Shown here piece by piece: positions 31,801-38,670 of a stretch of 64,000 nt of DNA (the stretch's first letter is position 1; the number at the start of each line of letters is the position of its first letter). The notes beneath the pieces were generated by a model. The model made no database searches. It was not told where the DNA came from and saw nothing but the letters and a program-made list of their open reading frames with translations. The stretch is from contig NC_134846.1 in NCBI RefSeq assembly GCF_965363235.1, positions 63,291,121-63,355,120 on the forward strand, written 5' to 3'. This DNA comes from Mytilus galloprovincialis (taxonomy: Eukaryota > Mollusca > Bivalvia > Mytilida > Mytilidae). Position numbers and translations under genes: made by a program.

Positions 31801-34267
31801 AGATATTATGGGGGAAAAATATCACAAAAATAACGAAATCTGAGGAAGATTCAAAACGGAAATTCCCTAGTCAAGTGGCAAAATCAAAAGTTCGAAAACA
31901 TCAAACACATCAAACGAATGAATAATAACTTATATTCTTGACTCGGTTCAAGCATTTATGTAATAGCTTTATAAACCTCTCACTTGTATGGCAGTTGCAT
32001 AAATCATATTATATTGACAACGATGTGTTAACAAAACAAACAGGTAAAAATGTCAAAATAGGGGTACAAAAAAATCAACATTGTGTTATAATCTTAATCA
32101 CTATAAAAGCAAACAAATAAGTAATGCGTAGTACTGAAAAAAATGTCTTCATTATTTTAAGTACATTGTCCTTTTTCGGCAGTGACAGTATAGCTACCAA
32201 CCTTCCAAAATGTAATATGAATTATACCAATAGGATTTCCCCCACTCCCCTGACCACACTGTTAGAAGCCATATATAGACATATATTAATACAATTCGTC
32301 TTTCTTCAGCCCAACAATGTTAGATTAGTAAATTTGCGGTAGATTCATTTTTGTTCTTCCCTCGCCGGAATTCAAACTAATGCATGCTACTGAGATATTG
32401 TTGTCCATATCGCCTTGTACTATTCCCGACGCCTTGTTCTATTCAAGACGCGCTAGATCACTCGACTACCTAGGTTCTACAATAATAAAGCTTTTTGTGG
32501 TCGGTGTTACCTTTCCTCGTCAGTTTTTTCTTCTAGTGTCGTAACACAGTACAACATATATATGGAATGAATATGGAATTTTTATCTTAATGTGTGTATT
32601 TTATAGATGCTTAACTACTTTCTTAATTACTGTACTTTTTATCAGGTAAAATTACACAAAAGTAACTTTCAAATATTTGTAAGAGTATTAGCCCATACCC
32701 GACACATTCCTCTTACTGTCTAACATGTCATAATATGAACGTATGACCAATAATATTGAAACACGTGACAAACCTATAAAAGCTGCAAACTTTGTGTATC
32801 TAAGTACTGTTCCAGTCCAAGCTTTTCCATTATGCTTAAATAGAAGATTCTCTGATGACCGAAAGGATATGTCAGTGGTGTTGATGTTTTCTATCTCTGG
32901 TAATAAGCATACCTTGGAACTCGTTGTCCAGTTACTTTCTGGAAGTCCGATAAAGATAGTACACCCTAGAAACAATTTCAATTTGGAATTATATTAACCG
33001 AGCAGAACAGAAACATATATACCATAGCATCATATATTCGTTACCCTACAAATAACAAGAGACACATACATCTGCCAAAATAAACAAACTGTACTCCTAT
33101 TATAACTGAATAACTGAATATCATCGAATTTAAATTACTGCATAATACAGGTCTATCCACTGACGTTTTTTTAAAGAAAAATAAAAAAAAATTTTTATAT
33201 AGATCTTTATGTTTTTCAATAAACAAGGTAGATTTCTTCTGCTTTCCCAAAATCTATCCTTTCAAAATATCCTTCCTTTACACTTTAACCTATTATGTCT
33301 GTTTAATTTGGTCACACATCGTTGTCAATATAATGGAATTTGATGATAATGTCATACAAGTGATAGGTTTAGCTAGCTATAAAATCAGGTTTAAGCCAAG
33401 ATTTTCGGCATAAGAAAGTACCTGTACCAAGTCAGGAATATGACAGTTGTTATCCATTTGTTTGATGTGTTTGAACTCCGGATTTGGCTTATTGATTAGT
33501 GACTTTCCGTTTTGAATTTCCCTTAGAGTTCAGTATTTTTGTGATTTACCTTTTACAAAAACTGTATTCTTTAACAATAAGAAAGTGTTTGTTATATGTA
33601 ATAAAATGCTTGCATGAAATCAGGGTAGCTATTGTATTAATGTATACAATTTAATTTAAGTAGATCACTTGCTCTCATACGCATTTTTTTTGCATTTTAG
33701 TTTTACAAATAAGACGCAACAGTAGTCTATCGATATTCAAATCTTAAAAACCACAAGAAGAAAACGTTCACAAAGGTTAAAAAAAATAATCAAGGAAATC
33801 GAATGAAATCCAAAAGGATCGAGACCATCGTCGACATGACAAACATATAAAAGAATATACATAAATTTGATTATTTATATGCAAGACGCATTGATCCTAC
33901 ATATTACCTTTTGACAATTACTTATTTTGTTGCAGTTTGAATTCAACCCTTCAGAATGATTAATATATGTTGATTGCATCCCAATATTAGAGAGAGGTAG
34001 CTAGCTAGCTTTGGGTTAGTTCAGTATTGTGGCAAATTATTATCATAATCTTAAATACACAATTCAACGTTTTTATACTTTAGAAATATTGTATTCTAAT
34101 AGGCAAACACTTAAAACAGCTATATAGTTAGTTTTTCGAAATACGTTTACATTATTTTGATAAAAACTGCGATCCACTGACCAAATGAATGATTAAATCC
34201 AGTACAAATAATTATAAGATTACTTACCAGTAAAAGAAATCCAAATAAACAAAACACATAATTGCAT
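13846..34267 (-). CDS. WSC-domain type I membrane protein with lectin-like modules (complete, 9 exons)
   Basis: Minus-strand exons: 34228-34267, 32774-32965, 22989-23098, 22389-22524, 21610-21738, 20946-21098, 19139-19210, 14526-14601, 13846-14017. Total 1080 bases, 359 residues. Signal peptide about 1-14 (MQLCVLFIWISFT). Residues 15-78 form a lectin-like module with NWTT, AWTGT and AAFIG. WSC domain 79-159 has Cys 79, 98, 102, 118, 120, 134, 138 and 146. Residues 160-253 hold a second lectin-like module (SWYDNQERC). Exon 8 encodes one transmembrane helix (about 279-298). The 56-residue tail contains SNYTGI, an ITIM-like SxYxxI pattern, and YNEL. All junctions are GT-AG with matching phases. 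Intron 2 (9.7 kb) holds the nested Penelope-like element and LINE. A cell-surface recognition role is inferred from domains; the ligand is unknown. The tail is shorter than in the right paralog. Confidence 0.85.
14655..14800 (+). mobile_element. Penelope-like 3' UTR fragment (plus)
   Basis: GTTTGTCTGTTTGTCTTTTT, AGCCATGGCGTTGTCAG and AGTTTGACTGTCCCTTTGG are the reverse complement of the 3' UTR words at 21222-21400 and 37790-37870. It is a short copy within the intron between exons 7 and 8 of the central gene, just upstream of exon 8. Confidence 0.55.
14860..14968. repeat. MITE-like element with ~40-base inverted ends
   Basis: The left end (GAGTCAATTTCACAAAAA then ACGACTAAGATTG) and right end (CAATCTTAGTCGTAAG then TTTGTAAAATCGACTC) are inverted copies with few differences. 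The whole element is 109 bases. No target duplication was established. Confidence 0.65.
15219..15822. repeat. 604-base palindrome with tandem copies in the centre
   Basis: The arm from 15219 (CTACTGTTGCCTTTATTTAC) reappears inverted, ending at 15822. Each arm is about 135 bases and near identical. Between them a ~93-base unit (CACGATTGTTTTGAATATG, TCACGCTCATCACGATCATG, GACCTTACTGCAAGAT) is repeated directly at 15416-15508 and 15509-15601, with variants at 15293-15415 and 15602-15681. The variant at 15293 carries its own small palindrome (TCTTGCAGATCGCAG). Confidence 0.85.
15806..16196 (-). mobile_element. Penelope-like 3' UTR copy
   Basis: Starts TAAATAAAGGCAACAGTAG and continues with GGAAACGCATTAG, CATGAATTTGGGATAG, AAGTACCGTGACACGTCTTA and GGTACAGGACATTTTT. 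It matches 1895-2170 and the 3' flank of the RT at 24205-24500. Its first bases form the outer tip of the palindrome's right arm, so insertion and palindrome share a boundary. Confidence 0.6.
16431..16663 (-). other. Open, protein-like stretch in the loop of the fold-back element
   Basis: On the minus strand about 77 codons are open, reading QLTAGPSRSDNDVLVNDRRE, then YTDVSRMIELLEIKDKRSKL, then HTDKQKLQSF. A GRGRGRGRS run lies just upstream in another frame. The composition is charged and helix-like, unlike the flanking repeats. There is no start codon and I do not recognise the family. It may be a captured or decayed exon. Confidence 0.3.
17183..18080. other. Intronic AT-rich DNA
   Basis: Part of the intron between exons 7 and 8 of the central gene. 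No element was recognised apart from a short GT run near 17500. Confidence 0.35.
18081..18176. repeat. Long hairpin, ~45-base arms with a 6-base loop
   Basis: TGTAATATTTTTTCTGTCTA and AAGAAATAACATAAA are followed, after AAAAAG, by TTTATGTTATTTCTTC and TAGACAGAAAAAATATTACA. Only about three mismatches are seen. The short loop and long stem would form a stable hairpin in RNA. It sits in an intron of the central WSC gene. Confidence 0.8.
18317..18955. repeat. Four ~158-base tandem repeats ending in a CGGACGGA tail
   Basis: Units begin near 18317, 18481, 18641 and 18798. Each has AAAANAAAAGGGANCTTA, TCAATAGATATAAACA, AGTTTCATAAAAGTTG and TTGTCCGAAAACTGGAAAA. The last unit runs into GACGGGCGGACGAACGGATGGACGG-type sequence (18901-18960). 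Similar GGACGGACGGAC and GACGGGCGTATAAAA words occur at 54340-54380. Confidence 0.7.
19470..19640. repeat. Second copy of the 8465 repeat family
   Basis: Contains TTGCACGTGCC, TTTATGTTTATATT, ATGGCCGTCAGCAATCTTCGG and TCTCGATTGATAATCA in the same order as 8465-8650. It is intronic. Confidence 0.45.
19641..20945. other. Intron 6 of the central gene, nothing else recognised
   Basis: AT-rich. Short open frames on both strands near 19925-20160 and 20592-20876 have no recognisable domain or splice context. Confidence 0.35.
21222..21500 (-). mobile_element. Penelope-like 3' UTR fragment with poly-C expansion
   Basis: Carries GACGGACAGTCAAACT, AAACTGACAACGCCATGGC, GACTAAGCAACACGA and GGAAGGGTAAGAAAATCCTG. 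The same words lie downstream of an RT fragment at 37779-38000. A run of C (about 21402-21430) sits between the two halves, where other copies have a short non-repetitive segment. Confidence 0.6.
23462..23705 (-). mobile_element. tRNA-promoter SINE, minus copy
   Basis: On the minus strand there is an A-box TGGTCTAGCGGGA (around 23584-23594) and a B-box GGTTCGAATCCC (around 23522-23533), 50-60 bases apart, as in a tRNA-derived SINE head with a long variable arm. A leader with GGAAAGGTAACACACGGC precedes the head and a tail with GCAAATTTACAGATCTAACA follows. It lies between exon 3 and the Penelope-like element. Confidence 0.75.
23862..24008 (+). mobile_element. tRNA-promoter SINE, truncated plus copy
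   Basis: The same leader (GACGAGGAAAGGTAACACAC, GAAAGCTTTATTATTATG) and A-box (TGGTCTAGCGGGACGG), in the opposite orientation to the copy at 23462-23705. It stops at GATATCTCA, before the B-box, and is replaced by the AAAAAATGAAAAATGACG repeat. Head-to-head with the first copy it forms an inverted pair. Confidence 0.7.
24007..24150. repeat. AAAATGACGTCA tandem repeat with (GATA)n
   Basis: The unit CATCAAAAAATGAAAAATGA plus CGTCACATTTG occurs three times. The first is followed by a GATA run at 24032-24053. Each unit carries TGACGTCA or TGACGTCT, the core of a CREB/ATF site; whether this has any function is unknown. Confidence 0.65.
24530..25680 (-). pseudogene. Penelope-like reverse transcriptase, palm to C terminus
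   Basis: Motif A is in KTFDFSTLYTTIPH (near 25430). The block QTVGIPMGTYCAPLLADLF is followed by FRYIDDVLS with the catalytic YIDD, then YLDLFLNID, KRDDFNFPIINFPF and SYGVYISQLIRYSRAC. A frameshift separates 25278-25520 from 24701-25294. After TAG at 24701 the frame reads on with KLLQQSYEED and, past a second TAG, LRKFYGHHHQLVDPY. The catalytic residues survive; the frame does not. Confidence 0.85.
25586..25680. repeat. 95-base target duplication, left copy
   Basis: Identical to 29277-29371 base for base. The preceding bases differ (G at 25585, A at 29276). It is a piece of the Penelope-like RT that was duplicated when the LINE inserted. Its exact edges are blurred by an A run on one side and a TAAATT overlap on the other. 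Confidence 0.9.
25681..29276 (-). mobile_element. Full-length LINE inserted in the Penelope-like element
   Basis: A 3.6-kb non-LTR retrotransposon: 5' UTR about 550 bases (29276-28728), one long open frame, and a 3' end made of TTGTAAG-type tandem repeats (25681-25700). It is bounded by perfect 95-base duplications. The C-rich, structured 5' UTR differs in composition from the AT-rich host. Intact frame and identical duplications indicate a recent insertion. The clade was not assigned: the protein has an APE-type endonuclease and no RNase H. Confidence 0.9.
25704..28727 (-). CDS. LINE endonuclease/reverse transcriptase, 1007 residues, intact
   Basis: The N-terminal APE-type endonuclease begins near residue 45 (KVGCWNVRTM) and shows ISECRW with the catalytic Glu, MGDMNAKIG and GSDHELL. 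The reverse transcriptase has GKAPGIDNIQAELLK, NWRGITLLSVPGK, QAGFRRGRGCINQI, motif A FIDFRRAFD (about 648-656), motif B GVRQGCVMSG, motif C FADDIALLS (about 750-758) and TYLGSVID. The C terminus has RRWSWIGHILRM and GKRNVGRPKETWRR, common in this type of LINE. No stop or frameshift interrupts it. It nicks target DNA and primes reverse transcription there. The start ATG at 28725-28727 opens the only long frame. Confidence 0.92.
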   Translation of the reverse strand: MGNTEVRPENRNQLEGLMNDVGQTQNQLEANIRREPLVHPRKQIKVGCWNVRTMYAPGKTYQVVNEMNNYGIDVLGISECRWTGTGKINLRGGETMLYSGQTERHEYGVALIISKANRKTLMEWQPINERIITARFFSRHIKLTIIQCYAPTNDASDEVKEEFYQTLNDVTAKVHKHDMIIVMGDMNAKIGSDNVGYEDVMGKNGYGVINENGELFRDYCQTNNIVICSSIFQHKDIHKYTWTSPDGNIKNQIDHITIDKRFRGSMEDVRSYRGADVGSDHELLISRVKLKLCRQRVNQGQKKRYDTDKLKIPKVAQEFKLELRNRFQVLGETEGIEEQWIDIKQAICEVGEQTLGFKDRKQPEWITTNSIHKIQERKQIKQKINATRSQRQKEKLEKDYKDKNKEVKFSTRDDKRKYIDNIAKSAEEAANRGEQNKLYMLSKKISNSSMRGNRPVKSKEGHVITSEKEQLERWKEHFEEILNAKDPPVLADIHPSDVVDMNIEPPTIEEIIKSIKALSNGKAPGIDNIQAELLKTDVGTIAKVFCHLFTKIWNREEIPTDWQKGIIIKLSKKGNLEECENWRGITLLSVPGKVLCRIIINRIKDAIDNILRKEQAGFRRGRGCINQIFILRNIIEQCIEWNSPLFINFIDFRRAFDTIHRETLKKIMANYGIPGKIIRMVQAFYDNFSCVVEHEGKHSEWFHIKSGVRQGCVMSGFLFLLVIDWTMKQTTQKKRGINWGRLQVLEDLDFADDIALLSATRTQLQAKTDDIQKIAKTTGLEINKKKSKIMCVKANNIQPITLNNEEIEIVDSFTYLGSVIDTNDNATADIRNRIKKARAAYYKLRKIWTSNQYSRNTKMKIYKSNVISVLLYGAECWKISKRDGDRLNTFNTRNLRRIFKIFWPTTISNTELLQKANMCSITNTIKIRRWSWIGHILRMDPWNDCRIALTWTPPGKRNVGRPKETWRRMVDKERTEFGWRTWGEAQQAAADRLRWKASIRALCDTWR
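29277..29371. repeat. 95-base target duplication, right copy
   Basis: Exact copy of 25586-25680, at the 5' end of the minus-strand LINE. Confidence 0.9.
29372..29826 (-). pseudogene. Penelope-like reverse transcriptase, N-terminal part
   Basis: Reads ELDTLSEWIKAIAHTKTAS and then LHDKYVVVPADKASNNIV, the fingers region typical of Penelope-like RTs. It is joined to the endonuclease frame through a one-base shift near 29826 (the upstream frame ends GPK-stop, and the shifted frame reads PQPINWKKNFKLLLDAVKDY). The reading continues into the LINE's target duplication. Confidence 0.75.
29824..30971 (-). pseudogene. GIY-YIG endonuclease plus CxC linker of the Penelope-like element
   Basis: 30971-30753 carries CNRKNCKTC and a following HFH (the CCHH zinc motif), then IVYGIECTLC and LIYVGET, the GIY-YIG core. 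After a one-base shift near 30756 the second part reads MKDHRSNV, FNQPGHS and QREDCWIRELGTAIPYGCND, with the catalytic Glu region. Near its C terminus PPDCSCASSQYN and HVITCDLG provide the CxC motif linking to the RT. The 310-residue second part is uninterrupted. Confidence 0.85.
30917..31234 (-). pseudogene. N-terminal region of the Penelope-like ORF
   Basis: A 105-codon frame starting MKTSKTKNIILDD runs into the zinc-motif region and overlaps it in another frame. A shift near 30965 (in an FFF/FFS run) would join the two. No domain of its own is recognised; the position corresponds to the variable N terminus of the element. Confidence 0.55.
31251..32300. other. Intron 2, with a dispersed repeat at 31840-31985
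   Basis: Upstream flank of the Penelope-like element, followed by AT-rich sequence. At 31840-31985 a copy of the CAAACGAATG family is recognisable. Nothing else was identified. Confidence 0.4.
32300..32560 (-). mobile_element. Degenerate tRNA-promoter SINE copy
   Basis: Shares GTTCTTCCCTCGC, GCTACTGAGATATTG, AATAATAAAGCTTT, TGTTACCTTTCCTCGTCAG and CTAGTGTCGTA with the copy at 23462-23705, in the same orientation. A- and B-box equivalents are mutated (GGAATTCAAACTA in place of GGATTCGAACCC), so it is an old copy. Confidence 0.65.
33000..34227. other. Intron 1 of the central gene
   Basis: AT-rich. It holds one inverted copy of the CAAACGAATG dispersed family at 33380-33545 (GTACCAAGTCAGGAATATGA, CATTTGTTTGATGTG). 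Nothing else was recognised. Confidence 0.45.
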
Positions 34268-34324
34268 TATACCATTAATTATGTTTAATAACTATATTTT
34301 GAAAAAAGTGTATCGAAATCATGT

Positions 34325-34333
34325 CCTTATATA
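34325..34333 (-). promoter_or_regulatory. TATA-like box of the central WSC gene
   Basis: TATATAAGGACAT on the minus strand, 58 bases upstream of the ATG, in a flank that is homologous to that of the left gene (shared GTCCTTATAT, and CATT followed by CCGG or CCAG). Core promoter by position; not tested. Confidence 0.45.
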
Positions 34334-34659
34334 AACTCATTACACCGGAAGAAAAAAATAATTAATTTAATTTGGCATTTCATATTTGTTCATATTTGAT
34401 ACTCGGTGTATAGTAAAAAGGAGTTAATAATAATAGAAGTTCTACGAACAGATTCAAAATGACAACTGTTATGGGACAAACTATAAATCATTTAAAGATC
34501 TAAACTTTTTCTGAATCTTTTTATTTGTTTAATATTTTCCCGAATAAGGCTTAAATAAAGAGTCATATATCCACCAAGAACAAAACTAATTCTTAAAGAA
34601 TCGCATAAACCGCAAAAGCCCCTTAAATGGTTGAGACTTTCAAAGTAAAATAACAAAAA

Positions 34660-35220
34660 AAAAAGAATCCCGAGGAAAAAGCCTAAGCTTACCAAACGAA
34701 TGAATAACAACTGTCATAATTCTGACATTTTACAGATATTTTTTTATTTAGAAAATATTGGATTTAACCTGGTTTTATAGCTAGCTTAACTTGTCACTTA
34801 TATGTCAGTCACATAATATCGCATTATATTAACAACGATGTTTGAACAAAACAAACAGCTACGTTGTGATTTTACACCATTGATCCAGGTAAGGGTGGAT
34901 GTTGGTATCGTTTAAACCTGTTGCATTTGTTTGCACCTGACCTAAGTCAAAAACCTGATGGTCAGTGGTTGTTGTTAGTTGTCGTTAATCATAAGTGTTT
35001 CTCGTTTATCGTTTTATATAGATAAGACTGTTGGTTTTCCCGTTTTAATGGTTTTACACTAGTCATATTTTGGGGGGCCCTTTGTAGCTTGCTGTTCGGT
35101 GTGAGCCAAGGCTACGTGTTCAAGACCGCATTTCACCTATAATGGTTTATTTTAACATATTGTGACTTGGATGGAAAGTTGTCTCATTTTCATTCATACC
35201 ACATCTTCTTATATCTATAG
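34660..35220 (+). repeat. Dispersed repeat plus Penelope-like 3' UTR copy
   Basis: 34685-34790 is a CAAACGAATG-family copy. From 34865 on, GATTTTACACCATTGATCC, AAACCTGTTGCATTTG, GTTGGTTTTCCCGTTT, TAGCTTGCTGTTCGGTGT and GAAAGTTGTCTCATTTTC follow in the order seen at 2790-3010. It is intergenic, upstream of the central gene. Confidence 0.55.
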
Positions 35221-35934
35221 ACATGATTTTAGGTAAAATTGTCAAAAATATTGGTCCAGCAGTCAACCTTGTGTTATAATCCCTACCCCTATAAAACACA
35301 CAGAGATGTATTTTTCTAAATAAAACAGTGCATACATTCATTTACATTTAAAGATAATTAAATAAATCATTTCAATTTCTTATTTAATACATTTTCTGTT
35401 AGCTGTTTAATGTGTTCCTATAAAGTGGTAGTAAAGGCCTCTATTAAATGCAGAGGGTCTGATATACTATCACAAATCTATCTTGTCTAAAGTTCCTGTG
35501 CTGTCAAAAGAGATGTTTACACTATGATCATTAGTAGAGCAGGGAACTACTGATCCATTTGACGAACCTATGTTTACTCCCTGTTTTGCTGAGGTTATTG
35601 GTGGTTAATCTTTAGTTTCAATGGTATGTCGTTTTGTTTATTATAGTAATCTTATACTTTACTGCAGCTTATGCCGGATTTAGTTGGGATTCGTATATAC
35701 GGCGCAGTCTCTAGTTTGATATATAATGTTTTTCCACATTTGATATAACATATTTAAAATAGCAGACTTTTACAAAAAGTATGACTCAAAAGAAAAAAAC
35801 GTACAATGTCTCGAAATAGCAAGATGTATTGCAAGAATCATTTGTCGAAGGAACATTTGTTGTATTTTTTATTTTTCAAATATTTTTTTGAAAGTCTAAC
35901 TTTGAAATATAGAACATTTATTTCCTTTTCTCCA
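35221..35934. other. Intergenic AT-rich DNA
   Basis: No recognised gene or repeat family. Confidence 0.35.
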
Positions 35935-36210
35935 TAATTTATTTTAGTCGTTGCATTATCAAACTTTATTTCGTGACTATATTTGGTAATTATTGTATTA
36001 TTTTTTTATGACCTTATACAGAGAGTTTTCAAAATCCATGAAACATTGGCAATCTGACAATTTAAAGAGTGTTTCCGAAACAATGTTGAATTGTGTCAAT
36101 GTGATCTATGGGATGTCCTTATTATTATTTTGTATGTAAATGTACTATTATGTTCATAATTTTATGTTACGGCAAGTCTTTATATTCAGCAAGGAATATC
36201 GTTTTTAGAA
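35935..36210. repeat. Duplicated 3' flank, paired with 10655-10925
   Basis: See 10655-10925. The block lies about 2.5 kb downstream of the right gene's stop, in the same relative orientation as its partner. Confidence 0.5.
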
Positions 36211-36227
36211 TAATATATAAACCATCT

Positions 36228-36970
36228 TTGAAAATGAGACGAAAGATACTAAAGGAAACATTGAGTAAATAAAAAAACAACAGACAATGCCATGGCATAA
36301 ACAAAATGACCTCAAGCCAAGCATAAGTATTGACATTTCTTTCTTACAAGGTGATATTGTACACTGCCAACTTGACATTTGTAAATCACAGTTTGACATT
36401 CCAAATGAGCAAGGGCTAAAGCGCAACTCATAATTGAACTGATTCATCAGAAAGTCTACAAACAAAAGCTCGATAGCTGGATGCACAACTACTGGTTCAC
36501 ATCAGTTATCATACGACCAAAATGAACATGGTAGTACAAAATAGGAAGAAACTGTTAAGTAGATAATGTGGTACACAATTTTGACACCTAGAAACTATAA
36601 CTAAGAACTACCATGTAATATTTGTGAAGAAGACATTGAGCATTTATCAATAATTATTTCTTGGTACTTATAAGCGGACTTTCATAGAAAAAAGACGAAG
36701 TTTCTTTAACAAAACCCTGAGTAATCAATATTTTTCCCAAACACCGATGCCGTTTTACGTTTTACAAACTTTGATAAGAAGCTACAACCTCTTGTATATC
36801 GTACGAGTGGAAAAATATATATTCCATACACGTGTGAAGATTGAATATTGCTACTTATGTGAGGAAAACTGATTATTTCAAAATTAACATCGTCTGTTAT
36901 GAAAAAAGAAAAAAATGGGAAGAAGAGGCGCACAGTTGGTTTCAACAAGTATGCTGACAACCGGTTCAAA
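36228..36970 (-). mobile_element. Decayed Penelope-like 3' copy
   Basis: The minus strand reads DDVNFEIISFPHISSNI and HVYGIYIFPLVRYTRGC (about 36900-36765), a diverged form of the RT block at 24701-25294. Further downstream on the same strand 36300-36228 holds TTATGCCATGGCATTGTC and TTTCCTTTAGTATCTTTCG, 3' UTR words shared with 37790-37870. The two parts fit one decayed copy. Confidence 0.5.
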
Positions 36971-37778
36971 AAGCTACTTCAAAGTTAAATTATTATGTTG
37001 CTTATGACAGAATCAAACGCACTGATAATTTGTTCTTCGGTGTAGCCTGTTTTATTCTTGTGTTCATATAAAAATAAAAAAGCCGAATTATATCACCAAA
37101 ACAATACTTTTGTAGCATATGGTACTTGTTTTATGTATGATTTTTAGAAGACTGTATCATTTTTTTCATGTGTTATGGTAGTTAAACGATAGAAAAATTA
37201 AAGGTTTTGATAAAAGTTGTATCAGAGAATGACAGAAAATTCAAGCCGTTGGGACATATTTTAACAATACTAATTTGGATGCACGTAAAAAGAGTACATA
37301 TCAAAGCGTGTATCAGTACTGTAGAACTCAACATTAAATGTTCATTAAATTAGGGTTCTTACACGAAATCTTAACATTATGAACTCTTATGTTCAGCAAC
37401 ATTTTACCTCAATTTTTTCAATACACTTTTTCTGTTACATGTCTGAGCAAACTTTTACTTCATCAAAATATACAAATTTTATTCGTGCGATGAACTTTAT
37501 TACGTTGTTCTTTATGTATTTCATCTACATATAAAAAAAAATGCTTTGAAAATAATTACATTGCATGTTTGTTTCATTATGATTCGTTATTTTGATTGGC
37601 TAACAGCAATCTCGCATACTCCTGACATTGACATACATTACAAATTGAAATGTAACATTCATGTTTACACAAGGTCCCATAATAAAGTGCACAGGTAAAT
37701 AAAAGTTAAAACTTAATAGAAATCGGGTTTTCATGATCCTAGCTAAAACATTTAATTATAAGTATTTGAAAGAGTGGC

Positions 37779-38400
37779 GAAAGATATTAGAGAAACAGTC
37801 AAAATCGTAAAACGAAAATAAACTGACAACACCATGGCTAAAAATTAAAAAGACAAAAAGACAAAAAAAAGTATGCAAGAAACAACATAGCAAACAAAAG
37901 ACTGAGCAACACGAACCGTACGATTAACTGGAGGGATCTCATGTGCTCTAGAAGGGTAGGCAGATCCTGCTCCACATGTGGCACCTGTCGTTTTGCTCAT
38001 ATTTTATAACAAATCTGGTTAATTGTCTTATTCGGTAGGTTACATTCATGAAAAGGGAAGCGGATTGTAGTTTCGACATAGGAAATTTACATATCCGATA
38101 TCATTTGTGAAACAGTTATTCCATAACAGTCAACCAACTCGTGATGGCGTCCGTAAAATTTAAGAAGGGTTGATTTCAACTTCCCCATTTGGAACTCTTG
38201 GTTTATTAGCTTTCTTGTGGGCAGCAACCCTAGATCAAGGAAATCATGATAGGAAATACATACGCGGGAATATCGTATTAGGAGTTATATTCTGTATGCA
38301 GGTGCTGCTGGAATGTTGCTATATAGAAATGGAAAGTTCACAATTGGGAAGCTAAAATCATCTCGTTTGTCGTGAAGTTTTGTTTTCAACTGACCCTCTG
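37779..38400 (-). mobile_element. Penelope-like element, RT C terminus and 3' UTR
   Basis: The minus strand (38395-38110) reads KLHDKRDDFSFPIVNFPF, NIPAAPAY, then LIRYSRVC and LLKFYGRHHELVDCYG with a frameshift. The 3' UTR follows down to 37779 with GTTGTTTCTTGCATAC and GTCAGTTTATTTTCG. It matches 21222-21500 and 14655-14800. It is a 5'-truncated, inactive copy. Confidence 0.7.
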
Positions 38401-38670
38401 ACCGTGCTCACATTTAAGAATGAAGCATTTCGCGCTTCATACAAAATGTAATTCTGTCAACGCTTTTAAGAAAAAGAAGCATTTAATTCTTTACTGAAAG
38501 AAAAGGTTTTTTATTTTAATTAATTATGTTAGCATCAGCTTACGTTTGTACTTGCTAGCTTGTTTCATTTTAAGTTCAAAATTAAATGATAATGAATTCT
38601 GTATTTTTTCATTTCTTATAATGATATATTATATAGTGCGTATTATGATTCACGGTTCACACCAACAATG

